Part shown: positions 1 to 12,000 of the stretch, piece by piece | How positions within the stretch are numbered: the stretch's first letter is position 1 | How the letters are laid out: every line of letters begins with the position of its first letter | Origin: Sympetrum striolatum | Lineage: Eukaryota > Arthropoda > Insecta > Odonata > Libellulidae | Reading direction: 5' to 3' | Assembly (NCBI GenBank): GCA_947579665.1 | Contig: OX388349.1 | Location: 41,735,854-41,799,853 of the forward strand | Length of the DNA stretch: 64,000 nucleotides | Notes under the pieces: model-generated | What the model was told of the DNA's origin: nothing | Seen by the model: the letters and a program-made list of their open reading frames with translations, nothing else | Database searches by the model: none | Position numbers and translations under genes: made by a program

Positions 1-2390
1 GCTTTACTATTTTATATCCTTTGAGTTTGGGAATTTATTGCTAGCTTTGTAGTCAACGCATGACTATCGCTGTTACATAAATTTCTTTAAAATATTATTT
101 CTTTCCTCGTGATGTTTTTTTCTGACCTTGATTTTAGCTTAATTTTCCACGAAGAATAATTTTAATCCATTTCCCCAAGTATACACTTTTTGCGTCGTGA
201 TATTTTCTCGTCGTGATATTTCGTATCTACATTTTTAATGAAATTTCTTGTAGAAAAATATCCAAGCATATTTTGTTTAAGTTATCTCATCTTTTCACAT
301 TGAATTCGATACTTATAATTATCGCTATTCGTTAAATTGTAAATTTAATTGAAATAAACGATACCGATTCAGGGTTAATTTTGTGTTACTTATTAACTTG
401 TAAAAAATCTATGGTAAACAAACTTTTACTAGACCACTAATTTATTATCCGAATAACACGACCCGGGCTTAGTAGCGACGCTACATCATCAGGTGACAAA
501 ATAAAAACACACTTCCGAATATATTCACTCATGAAAGTAGGAGGGGGAGGGGAGAGAAGGTAGCAAGTAACGGAAGGAGGAATAAAGGGGGGAGGAAGGT
601 GGAGTGTGGGAGGGAGGGGGTAAGGGATGAGGCAGGTTATATAGCAAAGGTTCTCAATCACAATCCGTTGAATTGAAAGTTATACAGGATTACAAAGTAA
701 GTAAGGAAAGCAAGAGTTACAAAGTAAGGCAAGGTCATTAAAATCAAAGATGCAACGAGTTAAAGGTGAAGAGCAAGGTGGGGAGCAATGGGCGGGATGC
801 TAGGAAAGGTGCATGGAAGCCATGGTGCCTTGACGGAAGCCCACCATGGATTGTAAAATGAATTACATTATATCATTAAAACCATAAGCGACTAAGATTT
901 CACTCACGTAAAAACCAATTAACTATATAAAACTAACTATGCAAAATACAATTTAAATTATTGCATTCCCACAATTATTAACTTATTTTACTAGATATAT
1001 TAAATGTGTAATTATAACCGCGAGGAGATGACTTTCGTCATGGCATTGAAGTGATAATTTGTGAAAAGATCTCCAGGACTTAATTGAAATTTGAAGGATA
1101 TTTTCTGTTAATGCTTAAAAGACTTCGTCGATTGACCCATTTCCCATGGGTGAGCCACGTGTCCGAAGTTCCAACGTTCGGAAAACACTCCCGTGGCAAT
1201 TAAGGAATTATTTACCTCCCTAACTCCTTTGTGATCTACGGCCAAACTCGGTGACTTTTGGCCAAGACCGAAGAGGTACTCGGTTCTGGCGGAGCCAATC
1301 TCCTGGAAAATTCCTCTCAGTCAAAGGAGGGTGGCTTAAGACCGAGATAACACCTTTTTGTTTGTCTACCGCAGTTCCGCAGGAGGGGTGGACTTAGAAT
1401 CGGGGCAAATGCTGTCTAATACACAGTTTGCATAAAGCTGCGCTGCGTATTCAGGGTATGGGGTCGGAAATGAGATGCAGAATAATATGCCGAGAATGGA
1501 GAGTCGTGAGTTAATAACACCGTTGGGGATAAGCTAAGGAGGAAATTCCGGTTCGAAATTCGCAGAAATTAAGGCAGAAGAATTTGCCAAAGGTCAGAGG
1601 GTTGATGGATATTTCGCAGGAACAATGGCGTCTCTATAATTCCTTTACTTTCGGAATTTTCATAAATAACAATATGGAAATAAAGAGTAAATGTTGATTA
1701 AAATTTAATTTTGTTTACCCGTTATTGAATCATGCGTTAAAAAGGCCAAATTTAACTAATAATGGATTGGATTATGAATAAGCCCCCGTTGGTTATTTCA
1801 GTAAATGAATAAATGATGTCTTCAATGAAGTCAAACGCGTGGAAAGACGTTACGATAATAACAGACTTAATACATTACACAGATTTTTAAATGTACCACC
1901 AAAATCGCAAGCTTGTGGCTTCAGTCAATCCCTGTATATCAGTGGTTCTTAATCGAGGGTGCGAGAGAAGTTCCTAAATTTTAATGAAAATTAATTCCTA
2001 AACGTACAAGAAACAAAAGAAACGGATCCCCTAAAACAGGAAGTATTGTTTTAAATGTAAACGTATTGTATGTATCGTAAACGTATACATTTGTTTACGA
2101 AATCAATAAGTTATCTCGCAATAAATGTATTTTCTTGAATAAAAAATAGAAAAAGATCCAAGGGGGCAGGAAAGCTCATTTTCAGATTCAAGTGTTTGCT
2201 GAATATTCTAAAACTACTAACTACTAAACTACTAACTACTGTAGATTTGAGGAGATTTGTAAAATGGGTTCTATATTCAAATATGGTAGATTCTGAAAAA
2301 AATGCAATATATTTCAAACCAATGACGGCTTTCCTCTATAGATGCTGAGGAGTATGATCTTTCATATAGCCCATTAGCGAAACTTCCGGT
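1..2390. other. anonymous AT-rich sequence, no gene seen
   Basis: No reading frame here resembles a known protein. Short open frames lack domain-like composition. A purine-rich, G-rich tract lies at about 538-627. A less AT-rich patch runs from about 1130 to 1430. Around 2213-2240 there is a short internal duplication of CTACTAACTACTAAA-type sequence. Confidence 0.6.
538..627 (+). repeat. purine-rich, G-rich tract
   Basis: About 90 bases are almost entirely A and G on the plus strand, with many runs of three to six G. The complementary strand gives a proline-rich shadow frame that I do not regard as a gene. Such homopurine tracts can form triplex or G-quadruplex structures. This is low-complexity sequence. 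Confidence 0.6.
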
Positions 2391-2404
2391 GAAGCTGGTG
2401 AAAC

Positions 2405-2490
2405 CTCTTATACTGGTGGAGCCCGAAAAAGAATTCGAACCCACGACCCTCAATTTATCAAACCATCACCTCTTCAACGCCATTGAGTTT
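2405..2490 (-). repeat. tRNA-derived SINE-like fragment
   Basis: On the minus strand there is an A-box-like TGGCGTTGAAGAGG followed about 25 bases later by GGTCGTGGGTTCGAATTC. The latter matches the RNA polymerase III B box (GGTTCGANNCC-like) of a tRNA T-arm. Acceptor-stem pairing is not evident, so a functional tRNA is unlikely. A tRNA-headed SINE or tRNA pseudogene fits better. No poly-A tail was recognised. Confidence 0.4.
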
Positions 2491-5018
2491 TTAAAACTAA
2501 TTATAAAAACTACTAAACATTTCACACAAATTTCCAGATATACGAAGATGGTGATTTTAGAGATCCACGCTTTTGAAAATAAGAGTAATCTCAGGTTTGA
2601 TAAAATATACCTTTTTGTCTACGGAAGCATTCTCCGGTGGGTGTGGATCATATTTATGTATATGGGTCATTATTAGAAAAAGTGGCAGCTGCATGTATCA
2701 AAATACACGTAGAATTACACCTGGCTGTCATTAGAAAACAGCAACCCAATTTTGCAGCTGGCCCTTTAAACTTTCGTTATCAACGGAGCTCCTTTCTCGG
2801 GGAAGAAACGCTATTTCTTCCGTTGATTCATCTCAACGTCCTTCACCACTTCCTGATCGAAGAGCACTTTCTCTTATCTCAACTGATCTTATCGCAAAAT
2901 AGGGAGAAACAACCTGCCAGGCCTATAATATCATTTTGGAGTATATTATAAGGGCTGTATAGATTATTGATGCGTTGACGTGAATTATGAGAGGTCCCTA
3001 TGAGAAGTGATGGCCTTACGCGGTTTTGCTAGTAATGCCAGGTTGTTACCGCTGAGATGGTAGGAAAAGAATTATATTTTGCTCATTTTCTTCCATAAAC
3101 ATTGAAGAATAGGAAATTCTAGATTCAAACAGTTTAAAAAAAGTACAATGAAGCAAATATAATGTTTCATAAAACATTCAGGGAGAATAATAAGTATATA
3201 ACTGAATCGAGAATATACTCTTCATTTATACGATTAGCCCTTAACTTATTAATTTTCCTCATTCCATTTCATTTGGATTTTTAAATAATGAGCATTAAGC
3301 TTGATCAGACTGAAATGTTGGTCGTTTCAATAATAATTATGTTTCCAATAACAAATATGTCAATTAGATCTTTATACATTATCAGGGTGAAATTAATTAT
3401 ATTGCTCACACGGTTAAAACTTCATCATAAGATAATAAAATCATAATTAGAAATTCAGAAATATTATCTATCCAAAACAAACAAGAATCCGGCTAATAAT
3501 TTTGAATCGCCAAAATTTTGCTGCCTTTTTAATAATTTCTTTTAGTAGCTTCATCAGTGGATACTCTTTAATGAAAATACAGAATATTTAGCATTACATT
3601 GAAAATATTAACTGATACGAAACTTTATGTATGAAGTAACGTTAACTTGAAATAAATTTAAGATGAATTCTGAAAATTTTTTATAGAGTACTTCAAATAT
3701 TTTCTTTGGTGAAAAAACAGTCCTTGAACTTCCATAGTCGTCATGTTTACCCTGTAATATGAAAGAATTGCGGTGATATTAGAATGCGTAGGAAATCTCT
3801 GAAAGGTAGCGAGGTGGATTGGTAGCCCATATATTGGCCTCCAACAATGGCTTTACCCACATATTTATGCACTCTGATGGCCATATAGTTGACCCCATAG
3901 AGACTACGACGCCATGGTTTTTAATCAACTATTCGTGCTCCTCTATCGCTAGACTCGCATGACGTATTTTCAATTTATTATCACAAGGACTGTAATCACC
4001 TATTGTTTGACGGAAATAAACAGATACTATGCTGAAAAATTTCCTGATAGGATTTCATGATAAATTCTCAATCAGCATATTCCACCGTCATCCTATGAAT
4101 TTGGATTCCTGTAAATTGCTTTTCCATCCTAGTTATCCCGAAGGCATTCATTATTTTCAGTTTTAATTTACACAGAATGACTAAAATACTTGATTCTATT
4201 ATTTGATACGGCAGTAAATAATTACTTGTTTCAATGTGTTGTTTTCGCAATCAAATGATTGCTTTATTTATCTCTCAGTGGTTGCTTATTTCAAATCATG
4301 CTTAGTTGTGAAATAGCACTAGAGATACATTTTCTCTTTTGTAATTTTAAAGCATATATTTTTGATCGTGGCTTTTCATCGTCTCTTTCAACAAGACTAA
4401 TGTGAAAAGTAAACTAGATCTTTTTAAAGAAATTCCTTAAGCTAATAAAATGATTATATTGTAGTATTTGGAGAAACTACTGCTTACTTTCATATTAATT
4501 ATTGTCTACTGTTTTCTTCAATTCGTGTTGACCTGAGAATTCCTTTTAGGAAAAATACATCATTCAATTTGAGCTACCTCCTTATGATAATTGAAAAGAT
4601 TATTAAGATAAAAATCGGTTATTTTAGGGAACTAGAATTTTTTAAAACGTTTTTGTACTTTTCCCCGAAGTATATCCTATTACTGCTTTTTAATTCTGAG
4701 GATACTATATGAAAGCAACAAGAGTAAAAGCTCTGGAAAGTACTCGTTACGTTAATTATTTTTTTTGCATTGTAGCTTTGGGAAGGAGGAATTTATTTAC
4801 AGAAAAAATCTCATTGCAAGGCCAATGCTCCCTTAAAGCCCCAAGAAAGAATCGATTTTGCGATTTTTCTTCTTTGTTCAAAAAAATTAGGCTTTAGGTA
4901 AACTACAATTCTGTATTTCTCGTCTGTGTGTATTCAAAGCAAGAGCATAAGGCAAGTGCATTTAAAATCGATCCTGCATGCTAACCGTTTGAAGTGACCA
5001 TTAAAGTACATATTGCTG
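2491..5018. other. anonymous AT-rich sequence, no gene seen
   Basis: Both strands hold only short frames without recognisable motifs. A run near 3810-3910 is slightly richer in GC, but I see no domain, splice pair or repeat in it. Confidence 0.55.
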
Positions 5019-5020
5019 TA

Positions 5021-5520
5021 TTTTTACGGACTATAAGATTATAATTACTCTTCAAGCAATTTTAAAAAATAACATTTATACCATTTTTATTATTAGATTG
5101 CAAAGCCGGACTAAAAGAAAACAGTCCGCCAATCGCGAATGGCTTTTTCTGTTGGTGGAGGGCCGCTCAGCTGCTCTGTTTCTATGTTCTGAATAAGCTT
5201 TAACTTTCAATTTACAGCCCACATCAGATGAATACCATTTATTTTTCCATTGCGAAGCTAGCTACTAACAATAATATTGTACTGTTACCAAAAGCTCAAA
5301 TCACTTTCAATTAGTCGCATCGTTGTACTGCAGCTGCCAGTTGAATACAATCCTGCCAGATACAGATAGGTTTCCAACGGTATCGAATATATGGCCATTT
5401 TTAAGACTGGCGGGAATTTAAATCGCAACACTGGACATTTTTATATTAATTGCAAGTATAAGACGCATCTGAATTTTGGAGGCAATTTTTTAATAAAAGG
5501 GCGTCTTATAGTCCGTAAAA
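5021..5520 (+). mobile_element. 500-bp MITE, family 1, copy 1
   Basis: The left end reads TTTTTACGGACTATAAG and the right end CTTATAGTCCGTAAAA, so the terminal inverted repeats are about 16 bp. TA flanks both ends (5019-5020 and 5521-5522), as expected for a TA-targeting DNA transposon. No transposase frame lies inside, so it is non-autonomous. A second copy in opposite orientation lies at 50086-50512. The two share the interior: bases about 5245-5420 match the reverse complement of about 50150-50345. A truncated third copy is at 38571-38698. TA duplication is typical of the Tc1/mariner superfamily, but the terminal sequence alone does not let me name the family. Copy 1 carries about 90 extra interior bases relative to the 50-kb copy. 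Confidence 0.8.
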
Positions 5521-5522
5521 TA

Positions 5523-6321
5523 TGGCAGGTGATTAATATTCGTAGCATGTCTAGTTAAGTTTCTACATACCAAAGAGGCAGCGCTACAATTGCAACTCAT
5601 TGCCTGTTTGTTAGTTGCACTGGCTCCGTGAGATGGAATTGAATCAATTTTGTTCTACTTTTGTATTGTGGGCGTCAATCTGCATGTGAAAATCGGCTGG
5701 GAAGTTTGCAATCTTGCCCGTGCAAGTTTGGATCTCCATTTCGTCTCCTGAAAGCAAATAACACTACAACAAACAGAAACTCAATTTACACTCATTGACG
5801 GATGAGTGAAGTTTACGGTGAAACTGTTACGAATGAAACACGTGCCCATATACTATAAGTGGATTACAATTGTTGGGATCTATGTTGCTGATCATTATAG
5901 GTAGAAGTATAGAGATTTTTTGTAACAGTTTTTCTGACACCTTTCTCCAAGTCCACACTGAAAAAAAGCACTTTTAAGTTATTTTCCAGCAATTTTCGAT
6001 TCTAGCCCACAGAGTGGCGTAATGAGTATTAGAATAATTGCTAGGTAAAAAGTAAAGAATGCTTTGGAAGTTAGAAGAATGAAACTTAATCGCAAAAAGA
6101 TAAGTTATAAGTAAAAAAAATGGAAGAAAATAATTTCCAAAGCGGAAAATCTGGATATCTATAAAGTAATACTCGTGTATGGCATGGTGCCTATATCTGC
6201 CTTTCAGTTGCTAATTTTTAATAAACGTAGGCCGATTGAGTTGAACGGTCACACACGTTTCCACTGTTTTTAAGCAAAAAATGTGCCCTGAAATATTCGT
6301 TGGAATCCGATTCCCACTTAC
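5523..6321. other. anonymous sequence between MITE and possible exon
   Basis: No gene or repeat was recognised. Frames are short and unlike known proteins. Confidence 0.5.
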
Positions 6322-6410
6322 CTGGTGTTCCCCTTGTGAGTGTGTTTGCTTTTTTGTATTTCCAAACGGATACACTTTCTGGACATTCAATGCATTTATT
6401 TTTTGTATTA
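6322..6410 (-). other. possible 89-base internal exon (splice signals only)
   Basis: On the minus strand the segment is preceded by an acceptor-like TTTCCTGCAG and followed by a textbook donor, CAG|GTAAGT (donor bases at 6316-6321). Two of three frames stay open across it. One gives residues starting IQKINALNVQKVYPFG, the other NTKNKCIECPESVSVW. Neither is a motif I recognise. Its length is not a multiple of three. In AT-rich DNA such pairs arise by chance, so this is only a candidate, possibly of a gene whose other exons lie outside the window. Confidence 0.15.
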
Positions 6411-9400
6411 CTGCAGGAAAATATTAAAAATATGTTTTCAATCTCTAATATTTTTTCTTATAATACCCGATACAGCAACAATACATATTGTATCCTCCGT
6501 ATATTTTTTAAATTTGCTCATATGTCTTCTTATCTTTGTAAATCTCAACCTTATTTATATTCTGTTTTCATTAACATACATTCAAACTTGGTGGAACAGT
6601 GTTTCTTAATAGCGCTTACTATTCTATCACAAATTTGACCAAGTCTTATAAGAAAAGAGAAATTGCTTTTCTATACCTTCTTCCAATCTTCTTGAGAAGA
6701 TTCGAAGAAAACCAGAAGCCAGAAAATTAAATACATTTACATATAATTTACAAAATTAATCAAGCCGGTTCATTTGTTATCGCAATAATTTTTGTATTGT
6801 AAGTGCTATACTTAGAGATATTAGTGCATGCGCAGGAGTCAAAGTTTCATTCCGTATCATTTTATTTAGAATAATATTATGAGATTCTTTCTCCAAAACA
6901 AAACTAAGTGGACGTATTTGCAAAGATATAATTTTGGTTAATTTCATTCTCTCAAATTCACATTTAACCAGCAATTCTTATTGGGTGAGGTTTATTATCT
7001 CGAATTAATAGGATAGTTCTCAGAGCATGCAAATAGTCTCGATTTTTGTAATTTCAAAATTTTAATCGAGAAAAAAATACCCGTATGCTCTCTATGATTG
7101 CATCATTCTGCCAAGTTATTACTGTGTTTAAAATTAGATTCAAAGGTTAAATAATAAGCTTTTTTCGTAATTCAGCTCTCTATATAAATGATAGAAGCAT
7201 TGAAAATGGATAATTTTAATGAAACTCGCTGTTGATATTGGAGGAAAAATATTACAATTGTATCTGGAATTTATTCGGTTATTATTGCTTTTCGGAATGA
7301 AACTCAATTAAAATTACAATACCAGTGTAGTTGATTTGAGTATAAAATCCCATTCCGATGGCGTAAATGAGTTTTGAGCTGAGTTAAAACTAGAAATTCG
7401 TTGAAATTTATTTTTCATAAATCACCCAATCACTACCCTTAGCCTAGTTGTTTAAACTTGAGCATAAAGGCTTTAACGAAACCCTTGAACTAAACCGCAA
7501 TGAAGTCTTAAAAAGCACGAAGTTGGAGCATCACCCAGGGAACAACGTATTCAGAAAGGATCTCAATCCTGTAACATCTATTTTAATCTCGTTAGGAACT
7601 GACATTCATGGGACATAAATGATGCCATAAAAGTCACTCGATTACTGCATTTCTCCCCCTTTATCCAGGGGTCTCCTCTCTTCATACAGTTTCACCGACC
7701 GACTCCCACGCATTCAGTCTTTTGGTCCTTCGCCGAAACTGCAAAGGATCACCGCTAACGAGCGGTCAAAACCACCAGCCTAAAGGGTTTCCCCAGAACC
7801 CTCTTCATCATCAGAAATTCTTCGGTCCACATGCTGATAACGCAACCTTTTCATTTTTCCTTCCATCTTCAGCCTTTTTCCCTACCATTCTGTTACGACG
7901 AAATAATAACTACGGTAAAGATTGGGGAGTCGGCATCCTGAAAGGAAAGAGTGAGAAACGGCCTGCAGAAAAGCGCCAGACTTCGGGGAGTTGAATGGGC
8001 CCGGATCGAAATCGAGAGTTTAATGGGATCGGAGAAGGCTATCCCAGCGCCATCTTATTTCCCGGAGGCGAGCGTGCTGCGTGGTACCGCTTCTTTTTGA
8101 TTTACAGCGAAAGCCGTTCGGGATGAAACCAGACGATGAGATATGTGTATTTTGGACTCCGGAGGGCAGTTGGATTTCTTGCCTGAACGGCCGGAAAGTG
8201 CGTGGGAGAAGAAGAAAAAGGTCCGGAATCGAGGGGGCAGCGAGGTTGAATGGTAAAGCAGTCTTTTCCCAATGGAGGCACCGAAGTCGTTCCTTGTGAT
8301 GGGTTTTTTGAACGTGCCCTCTCTCCCGAAAGGTATTCATACTGGGGGTAAAAGGTCTTTGCGCGGGTTTTCTTTTTGGGGGACCTTGGGCGTCTTAGAA
8401 GTGTGGCCTGACGTAAAGATGGACAAGGCTACACGAATTCGTATTAGCGGATAACAAATCTATGGTGGAAAAGGTCCTGATTGGGACAAAATCAGGGTGA
8501 CACCGGTGTTAATGACGTATTGCTGTCACGAGTCGGTTATGAATCGTTATGCGCCTGAAAGACCGGAGATTTATGCTGTAGTGGGAGGTTTAGTTTCTAA
8601 AGACCTCTGGAAAGACTTATTACCACCTTGTTGACTTTTGATGGAAATAGCGTTAGTGGACTCTTCGCTAGGGTATCACCAATGCATGGAAACGTAAATT
8701 AGAAGAAAGTTAGCAAAAAGACTAAGTAATAAAAAAATGACATTTTTATATCGATGTCCGAAAGCAAGACTTAATGGAAATTACAAAAATGAGAGCCCAG
8801 ATTATGTATAAAAAATACAATCCATCATTTCCGTCGGTAATAAAAAATAAATTAAAAGCACGAGTTCCTTATATTATCAATATTTTAAATTACATAGGTT
8901 GAAATATCGTCATTTTGAGCGAGGTTACTCAATCTAATTAATTTGACTGCGGATATATTTTAAGCTTGATGTAGGTATATAAAAATATTGAAATACTCGA
9001 AATCTCCGTTAAATATTAATATGAAGCTTGAATTTCTAAGAAATATATTTTATGACTTTCAAAATTTTAATGTTATTTCAAAGAGGTTCATTATATTGCT
9101 GGGAAATATCAAATTTTAGTTGCTAAAACAATTATGAGAATTCCTCGAATCACGGTCAATCAATCAATTCAAAATTTACATAATATATTTTTTATTTCCG
9201 TTCAGTTGTAATGCAAAATATCCGGAATTGGATTAAAAAATCAATATTTATGTTGATGAAATTGGATACACAGAGGAAATTTTCATTTTTTCAGTGACTT
9301 TGTAAAACTTCATTTAAAGTTTATCACCAACTTTTGGGTAGGATTTTCGGAGACTCCAAAAATTGATTAAAACAACAACATGAAGTTCAATTGGAAATTA

Positions 9401-11160
9401 ATTAGGGAATTCCATTGAATCATCCTCCATAGTATTGACAAACTGCCAAAAACTAGAGTGCTGCTGAGCAGACAAAATTTGGGTGAAAATGAGAAGTTTT
9501 GGGTACTATCCCTGAAGGCTGCCACACCATGAGAGCCAACTCACTGAAAATCGCTGAATCAATACAATGGAACTAACTGCTTCCCTCAAATTCGTGACTT
9601 TGATAACAATCATTAATATTTTTATCTACGTAAATAATTGGCAAGATTTTAGACACATATCTACTTCCTCATAACGTAATGAGCTGTTGTTTCATTGATC
9701 AATATTAAACATTTAAAAAAACAAGCACTGTGTAGTAATTTCATCTAATGCTCATTAGAAAATACTTTACTTTTTCATCAGTTAGCAAATGATGTATTGA
9801 ATCAGGGTAATTGGAAATTATAAAATGCAAAAGGCTGATCTAAGTGGGGATATTTATTTTCGAGTTTGCGGGATAAAATGGCATTCCCTGAGGCTTCAGT
9901 AAAATTACGTAGATAGTGCAGCTTCGCCAATTAGAATAATCGCTACATAAAGAACTCATAAATAAAATTTTATTTTATTCATTTATTGGAGTACCAGTAA
10001 TTTTGGCTTAGGTACAAAATTTTTATTTCCCTCTTGCTACGTTATAAAATGTCTTGTGAAAAAATGCATCCTCACATTTATATTTCAAATTATGCAATTT
10101 AAAATAATATAGGAGATATATTATTTCTCTCAATCTAACATCTAAAAATTACCTTGTTGCTGAATCGGTCGCTCTTTCTGCATGCCAGAATCTTTGAATA
10201 TATTTTACCCGCAAACTTTTCGACGTTTTCCCTCAATGGCATATCTTTCTTTCCTTTAGCAAGTTTAGTTGGCATTCCTTACACTTTTCTCATAATGCCA
10301 AGACAAACTTTTATGTCAAAATAGATGTACCAGGAGTTTATCTCTCTTTCACCTTCATGCGGAATCTATGTTTAAACAGCACAATACCTTGATACAAAAA
10401 TGTTCACAAGAAGGATTTCACTGTGAGATAAATGAAAAAGTACACTGAATAAATTGCCTAAAATGTTAAATCTTGCGCTTTCCAAACCTAATGTATCACT
10501 TAGGGAAAAATACGCAAGAAGATGGGAGTACAAATCCTGCAAATGTACGGATAGTTAAGAAAATTTGTATTGAAAAAGCGGGTTAAAGTAGATCTGGAAT
10601 GCAAAAACAACTATACAGGTGCATATTTCCGTAGATAAATTGATATTAATGTTTTCATAACAGAAAATACGCAGCAAAAAGTAAGTAATAACGTTACAAG
10701 ATAGAATAGCTAAGAAATCAAGAAAATCGTTCATTGAAAGATTACAATATTGGCGTGGCACTCGGTAAATAACTCCCACACATTTTGCGGATAAATTAAT
10801 TTGTTGTTTTACATTGCATACCAGTAGATATTTTAACTGATACATTGCGTCTCAACACTGAATACCCTCAATTATCTCAATCTCAATATTATATTCGTAA
10901 TTCCACAACCCCATTTCCACATCGTCACAAAACCTACAGTTAAAAACATTTTCATGCAATTTTTATGGCTGGTGCGGTAATAAAAATATTCTCTCTTGCC
11001 TCCACCCGTAATTCCAACCTACTTAAAATACCTCGTTCCCTTCTTTCATCTCCCAAAGTTTTATGTTCTGCCGTATCAGAAAATCTTTCAGTTTTCTATT
11101 GTACTTCACCCCTTCGCTAGAAATTTTTCTCCAATTAATTCATTCCTATTATCGATAGCT
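6411..11160. other. anonymous sequence with one less AT-rich block
   Basis: No gene was recognised. The block from about 7650 to 8460 is clearly richer in GC than its surroundings and has long overlapping open frames on both strands. Their composition and the absence of domains suggest an effect of GC content and not coding. The rest is AT-rich with no repeat that I could pair. Confidence 0.5.
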
Positions 11161-12000
11161 GAACCTCTCTGTCTTTAATATATTTACGATTCTTGTTTAA
11201 TTCTTGATGGTGTTGCTTTCTTCCTTATTTAATGTTTTAGTTGTATTGTGATTCAATTTAAAATAATAAATTGATAGATAAATAGGAGATGTGAATAATA
11301 TCGTACTAGTTTTGATGTTTTTAATCCAACCTCTTTATCGTTAACTCATGTAAGAATCCTATTTTTTCTAGGTGGTATTGCCTTCTTGTTTATTTAATAT
11401 TTTAATTGTATTGTGATGAAATGTAATTGGCTTTATCTAGATAGTTTCAAATAAATAAATAGATAGCTAAATAAGAGATCTGAATAATATCGTGCTAGTT
11501 TTGATGTTTTTAACTGAAACTCTCTGACTTTAACTTATTTAAGATTTTTGTTTTTATTTTGTATTTAATTTTTTGCTTATTTAATGTATTAATGTGCGTA
11601 ATGATTCAATATAATTAGCTTTAACTAGCTGACTTTAAATAGTTATATATATGTATATAGCTAAATACAAGATCTGACATACATCGTACGTGTATTGAAG
11701 TTGCTTAATTGAACTTCACCAACCTTAACAAATTTCATATTTTTGTTTTTTTTTGTTTCTTTTATTTGTTTTCTTGTTTATTTAATGTTATAATTGGTGT
11801 AATGACATAATATAATTGGTTCAACAGGTTGATTTAAATAAATAAATAAATACATAGCTGAATACTAGATTTTTGTTTATTTAATGATATGATTGGTGCT
11901 ATGATTCAAATAGATCGGCTTTAGCTAGCTGTTTTCTAAATTAAATAATTAAATAGATGCATGAGCAGACTTATATGATACAATTTTTGATGTTTCACTT
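11161..12000 (+). repeat. roughly 190-bp tandem repeat, about 4.5 decayed copies
   Basis: Five segments line up in head-to-tail order, beginning at about 11161, 11328, 11516, 11711 and 11869. Copies 2 and 3 are about 188 and 195 bp. Shared landmarks in each unit are CTTGTTTATTTAATGTT, a TGTATTGTGAT-like stretch, AATTGGCTTTA, a TAAATAAATAGATAGCTAAATA-like stretch shortened here to TAGATAGCTAAATA, and ATCGTACTAGTTTTGATGTT. Copy 4 loses its end and fuses directly to the middle of copy 5. Divergence between units is high, so the array is old. It is not a gene. It could be a remnant of satellite DNA or a local duplication series. Confidence 0.75.

Noticed and set aside
437..661. Proline-rich minus-strand frame
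   Set aside because: It is the translation of the homopurine tract at 538-627, so the composition is explained by low-complexity DNA.
8020..8340. 106-codon minus-strand frame with overlapping plus-strand frames
   Set aside because: Frames open on both strands in a GC-richer patch, with no recognisable motif. Best explained by fewer stop codons in GC-richer DNA.
11161..12000. CRISPR array
   Set aside because: Units are about 190 bp with no short constant repeat and variable spacers, and the context is eukaryotic.
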